Source of the DNA: Liolophura sinensis
Lineage: Eukaryota; Mollusca; Polyplacophora; Chitonida; Chitonidae
Assembly (NCBI RefSeq): GCF_032854445.1
Contig: NC_088301.1
Span: forward strand, 9,296,281 to 9,360,280
Length of the DNA: 64,000 nt
Reading direction: 5' to 3'
How positions within the stretch are numbered: the first letter of the stretch is position 1; every line of letters begins with the position of its first letter. Of the stretch, positions 61,501 through 64,000 are shown in pieces. Under the pieces are notes generated by a model. The model was not told the origin of the DNA. It saw nothing but the letters and a program-made list of their open reading frames with translations, and made no database searches. Made by a program: the position numbers and the translations under genes.

Positions 61501-63272
61501 GAGAGTACCACTGTCCTTCACCAGATAGCTGCAAGAGATCTTGACTCAAAACCGCAGCAGAATTACAGCCGAAAGCTAAATTCGAACCTGTGAACTCTTG
61601 GGTCAGGTGATTCCTGAATGGATGCAGTTTCTCAAGAAACAGATCATAAGTTTTTAAGCCCGCGATAACAAAACAACTTGTCAACTTTAATCCATTCTAC
61701 TTGTTAATTTGGGAGAGGTAACAAGCAACAGTCTCCGTTTTGTGGGCGAGAGGATTAGTCTTTTAACTGATAACAAACTTGATAAACCGGTGGGTGTGGG
61801 ATTCGAACTCGTGACTCGGCACAATGGTCGAATGAACATATCAAATATTATATCAGTATATTTCTCTACCTTTTTTCGATTAGTGAGGCACTCGATATTT
61901 ATTGACAGATCAACCGTTGTTTAATGTTATATTCATATATACAAGAGGTAGACTACCCGGGGATAGACTAGATCACCTGTGCGTCCAGGCATTATACTTT
62001 TGGACACATGAACGTCCTGGTATTACACCTTAGCTGCAAGACTTCAGAACACATGAACGTCCAGGTATTACACCTTAGCTGTAAGACTTTAGGACACCTG
62101 AACGTCCAGGTATTACACCTTAGCTGTAAGACTTTAGGACACCTGAACGTCCAGGTATTACACCTTAGCTGTAAGACTTTAGGACACTTGAACGTCCAGG
62201 TATTACACCTTAGCTGTAATACTTTAGGACACCTGAACGTCCAGGTATTACACCTTAGCTGCAAGACTTTAGGACACCTGAACGTCCAGGTATTACACCT
62301 TAGCTGCAAGACTTTAGGACACATGAACGTCCAGGTATTACACCTTAGCTGCAAGACTTTAGGACAAATAAACGTCCAGGTATTATACCTTAGCTGGTAG
62401 AACTTTAGGACACCTGAACGTCCCGGGGTAGCTTAGCTGGTAGAACTTTAAGACATCTGACCGTCCCGGTGTAACACATTATATAGTCGTATATATTAAA
62501 AAATCCTAGAGACGGTTTAAAAGTTTGATCAAATAATTAAATAGTTTAAATACTCATGTACTAGTGACATTCGTACTGTGACGTGTATACATAAATCATT
62601 AATATTGTACGTATGTGACCTTGACATTTGATGTTGTTATAGCATACAAACACACAATATGTATTACTGGGTGAACTTTTGTGAGTGGGATAAAAAGATC
62701 GCTGACCCAGAGTTTGTTAGTATGCCTGTAGTTTGTTAAAAGCATGATACTCTGGAAACCCAGACGTAGTTAAGAACCAAGCCTCTTGTTGACAGTTATC
62801 TAGGCTATCTATTAAGTCCATAGGTCTGTGATTAATTACGTCGCGTGTTGGAGTCCAACTTGCCCTTTAAAATAAGGAGGCTTTAAACAAGGAGGTCCTT
62901 TAGATTCTTCACCTGTGATGTGCGGTGGTCTCCGCAAGAGACTGGCCGGTTTCCTCTGTCTATAAGCCTGATCGAAATTAGGTAATCAGGTTTGATTTAT
63001 CTGTACTCAAAAATGTACTCAAGAACATTTCACTTATACGGTGGCGGCTAGAATGACATTGGGGGGAAACCAGACCATGCCGGAGGGAAACCCACGACCA
63101 TCCCCAGGTTGCTGACAGGCCATCCAACGTGAGACCAGGGAAGAATCATCAAGTCAGATAAATACTACATAATGAAAAAATAGGAATAGTTTACCTTTAG
63201 ATGCGGCGGGATCCGGCGTAATTTGTCTCGAAATTCATCGCTCTGCAAGAGAGCGTCCATATTGTTCTGCAT
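49542..63272 (-). CDS. Unrecognised charged coiled-coil protein with Lys/His/Arg-rich tail (5 exons)
   Basis: Function not recognised. Exons, 5' to 3': 63195-63272, 52920-53070, 52143-52411, 51678-51850 and 49542-50136. All junctions are GT-AG and in phase, giving 421 residues. Exon 1 starts MQNNMDALLQSDEFRDKLRR. Residues 27-76 form a helical acidic stretch (AVEDLYDRESEKMLQLIWES). Residues 77-166 are Ser/Arg/Gly-rich and probably disordered. Residues 167-223 are a long Glu/Lys/Arg helix (ELLEWLKAEKRNKQQEKVEK) typical of coiled coils. From 224 onward the chain is highly charged, with five KEKKKKKHRHR-like blocks separated by acidic linkers, and ends in EEEP. The link from exon 1 to exon 2 spans about 10 kb and rests on phase and splice sites only, so a missed exon is possible. 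The exons from 49542 to 53070 are firmer. The tail suggests RNA, nucleic-acid or tubulin binding, but that is inference. Confidence 0.68.
50866..51075 (-). repeat. SINE (family 1), a short and a longer piece
   Basis: A short piece at 50866-50908 ends at ttttacgccgtactcaaggt; a longer antisense copy starts near 50952 and reaches cccacaaccatccgcaggtt. Both lie in the last intron of the coiled-coil gene. Confidence 0.85.
54060..55245 (+). repeat. Tandem array, 85- and 91-bp units with higher-order structure
   Basis: About 13-14 monomers. Each holds gtacacgtaggcctacagta, a gacctaccggtatctaacat block, ctaagcgtgacatcacagat and ggcctgcagcctga. Longer monomers carry an additional gggcac segment. The first four monomers are repeated almost identically about 354 bp later, a tetrameric higher-order repeat. 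Each monomer contains the perfect palindrome GTAGGCCTAC. Confidence 0.95.
55250..57020. other. Intronic stretch without recognised features
   Basis: Open frames at 55356-55622, 55662-55892 and 55982-56260 (minus) are short, with no domain or matching splice phase. Confidence 0.4.
57030..57300 (+). repeat. Decayed copies of the 56-bp repeat
   Basis: Scattered matches to the unit of the following array, for example ggtgatccctttgtattt, actagtgatccttttggtt and taatccctttaccactgtgt, in the same orientation but with poor spacing. They show that the array once extended further in this direction. Confidence 0.65.
57298..57450 (-). repeat. SINE (family 1) inserted in the 56-bp array
   Basis: Antisense copy from tttatttatttgcttg through attggtatttttcgccgtgt to the cggaagaaaccccaagacaa block. 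Sequence on both sides resembles the 56-bp unit, so the SINE appears to have landed within the array. Confidence 0.8.
57455..58325 (+). repeat. Tandem array, 56-bp unit, about 15 copies
   Basis: Units read like ctgatcagcgtgacctgacg, tgttcatagtgatccctttg and ccactgtacattaaca. A subtype with 'cttgacttggcgtatcc' recurs at 57748, 57916 and 58084, that is every 168 bp (three units), implying a trimeric higher-order pattern. The first two copies (57455-57570) are diverged. Confidence 0.94.
59256..59936 (+). repeat. Tandem array, 36-bp unit, about 19 copies
   Basis: Units read like ctacagttaatgagaatgac and acagtatacctaggcc. Being divisible by three and lacking stops on the minus strand, the array keeps one minus frame open for 218 codons (59310-59966) with a 12-residue SFSLTVGPRYTV-type repeat. 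Lower-coordinate copies are diverged (acagcgtaccaaagcttc). Confidence 0.95.
60455..60612 (-). repeat. SINE (family 1) with an expanded G-rich insert
   Basis: Antisense copy from tttaacgtcgtacttattcg to acccacgaccatccgcacgt. The normal 'tatggtgggagg' block is replaced by a (GGT)n and 13-G run at 60520-60558. Confidence 0.85.
61385..61530 (-). repeat. Diverged SINE fragment (family 1)
   Basis: Similarity is limited to taatcgattggtattgaacg, tctactcaggatgttttgac and a faint core. Confidence 0.55.
61995..62470 (+). repeat. Tandem array, 45-bp unit, about 10 copies
   Basis: Units read like ggacacctgaacgtccaggt, attacaccttagctgtaaga and cttta. Both strands stay open through the array (62008-62400 plus, 61992-62354 minus) because 45 is a multiple of three. 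The segment ACCTGAACGTCCAGGT is palindromic except for one base pair. Confidence 0.95.
63000..63130 (-). repeat. SINE (family 1), partial
   Basis: Antisense 3' half lying about 65 bp from exon 1 of the coiled-coil gene: caagaacatttcacttatac, ggaaacccacgaccatccc, then the start of the more diverged head. Confidence 0.8.
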
Positions 63273-63734
63273 GATGACGGAGTGGTGAAGGACAGTCAAC
63301 AACAACAACAAGCAAAACTGCCCCTCTGTCACAAACTGAACAGCGACTCGATCACGAGACACGGTAAGTCGTCCTAGGGACGTCCCATCCGGTGTGTGTT
63401 AATCCGTTCTCATCGTGTAACATGGCAAGGTATTCCAAAGTTAGGAGGCGCCTTCAAGCTCTTTTAACTCGTACTCCTTCTGCTTTGGAAAACTAGTCCG
63501 GTAACACACCATGTGATTTAGACCATTTCACAAAGTGGAATATTCGACATTCTAATGGGAGTCTTGACACTGGTAAATTTCGTTACGACCTTAGGGCTTG
63601 GGACTAGTTCCCGATTCTGTTAGATAGGAATGTACAAGTTGGATTAGGATCGATGCGACGAACGAGGTTGTCCGAACAAAGACATGTTCTGTGGAACGGG
63701 CTTGACAGCCAAGCCTCAGTGCTGTCGTGTTTGT

Positions 63735-63947
63735 TCAGCTACACTCAGCATCGTTGTCGCCATAGCGATACAGTCGGCCGGCCATGTCATGCCTGGTGAA
63801 GACAAGTGGGTAAAGTCGATAGTGGCAAAGGTAAATCAATATCGGGATAGCACCAACCAATAAACTCAGCTCCACGACAGCCATTATAGGCCGATTGAGA
63901 GAAGAATTGACAAATAAATTTACATCGGAAGAGAAATTGTCATTCAT
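63735..63947 (-). CDS. Possible small single-helix membrane protein or first exon
   Basis: A 70-residue frame begins at an ATG with an in-frame stop 15 bases upstream. It has a short N-terminal tail with sequons NFS and NSS, then one strongly hydrophobic helix (AVVELSLLVGAIPILIYL) followed by a basic, Tyr-rich cytosolic-looking tail (CHYRLYPLVFTRHDMAGRLY). This layout suits a small type III membrane protein, or the first exon of a larger one. I do not recognise a family. It lies about 460 bp upstream of the coiled-coil gene on the same strand, near the window edge, so upstream context is missing. It may be chance. Confidence 0.3.
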   Translation of the reverse strand: MNDNFSSDVNLFVNSSLNRPIMAVVELSLLVGAIPILIYLCHYRLYPLVFTRHDMAGRLYRYGDNDAECS

Positions 63948-64000
63948 TGTGTCTCGTGGCTAATAGCCTATTTAAGGCGATGCGTTGCTGACTGACTGGT

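Larger units (their letters stand above)
53071..63194 (-). other. Intron 1 of the coiled-coil gene (about 10 kb)
   Basis: Interval between exons 1 and 2 of the coiled-coil gene. It contains the tandem arrays at 54060-55245, 57480-58325, 59256-59936 and 61995-62470, several SINE pieces, and no exon that I could fit in phase. If exon 1 is assigned wrongly, this is instead intergenic. Confidence 0.55.

Noticed and set aside
62008-62400. Paired open frames on both strands
   Set aside because: Follow from the 45-bp unit being a multiple of three and free of stops on both strands.

Overview
This 64-kb window is AT-rich animal genomic DNA. It has intron-split genes with GT-AG junctions, an N-glycosylation enzyme, a seven-helix receptor and a replication-type histone gene. 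It also holds dozens of copies of a tRNA-headed SINE whose body (reading 'gattggtgttttacgccgta') I associate from memory with molluscs and related lophotrochozoans. I would call it a mollusc-like lophotrochozoan. The phylum rests on the repeat resemblance, not on a search.

Genes. (1) Minus strand, 14657 to 1742: a nearly complete ALG6 (dolichyl-P-Glc:Man9GlcNAc2-PP-dolichol alpha-1,3-glucosyltransferase) in 13 exons, assembled by matching splice sites and codon phase. Its last exon has a reading-frame break and then runs into a SINE that supplies the final residues and the stop codon. (2) Plus strand, 25821-25951 joined to 26494-27589: a two-exon rhodopsin-class GPCR of 408 residues, loosely FMRFamide-receptor-like. 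(3) Plus strand, 39453-39827: an intronless histone H2B with TATA box and 3' stem-loop. (4) Minus strand, 63272 to 49542: a five-exon gene for an unrecognised 421-residue charged coiled-coil protein with a Lys/His/Arg-rich tail. Its first intron is about 10 kb and carries four unrelated minisatellite arrays. A possible small one-helix membrane ORF lies at 63735-63947 (minus).

The rest is mostly repeats: SINEs of at least two families, a decayed reverse-transcriptase fragment (15885-16720), a large foldback element (24370-25050), and at least nine tandem arrays with units of about 18, 36, 45, 49, 56, 63, 77, 85/91 and 106 bp. Several arrays show higher-order structure (dimer, trimer and tetramer alternation), and two have units divisible by three, which creates long artificial ORFs.

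The four genes show no common pathway. ALG6 works in the ER membrane on the N-glycan precursor, the GPCR at the cell surface, H2B in chromatin, and the coiled-coil protein's role is unknown. I saw no operon-like or defence-type system. The most unusual features are the SINE-terminated ALG6 reading frame, the GPCR lacking the usual extracellular disulfide cysteines, and the concentration of higher-order minisatellites in one intron.
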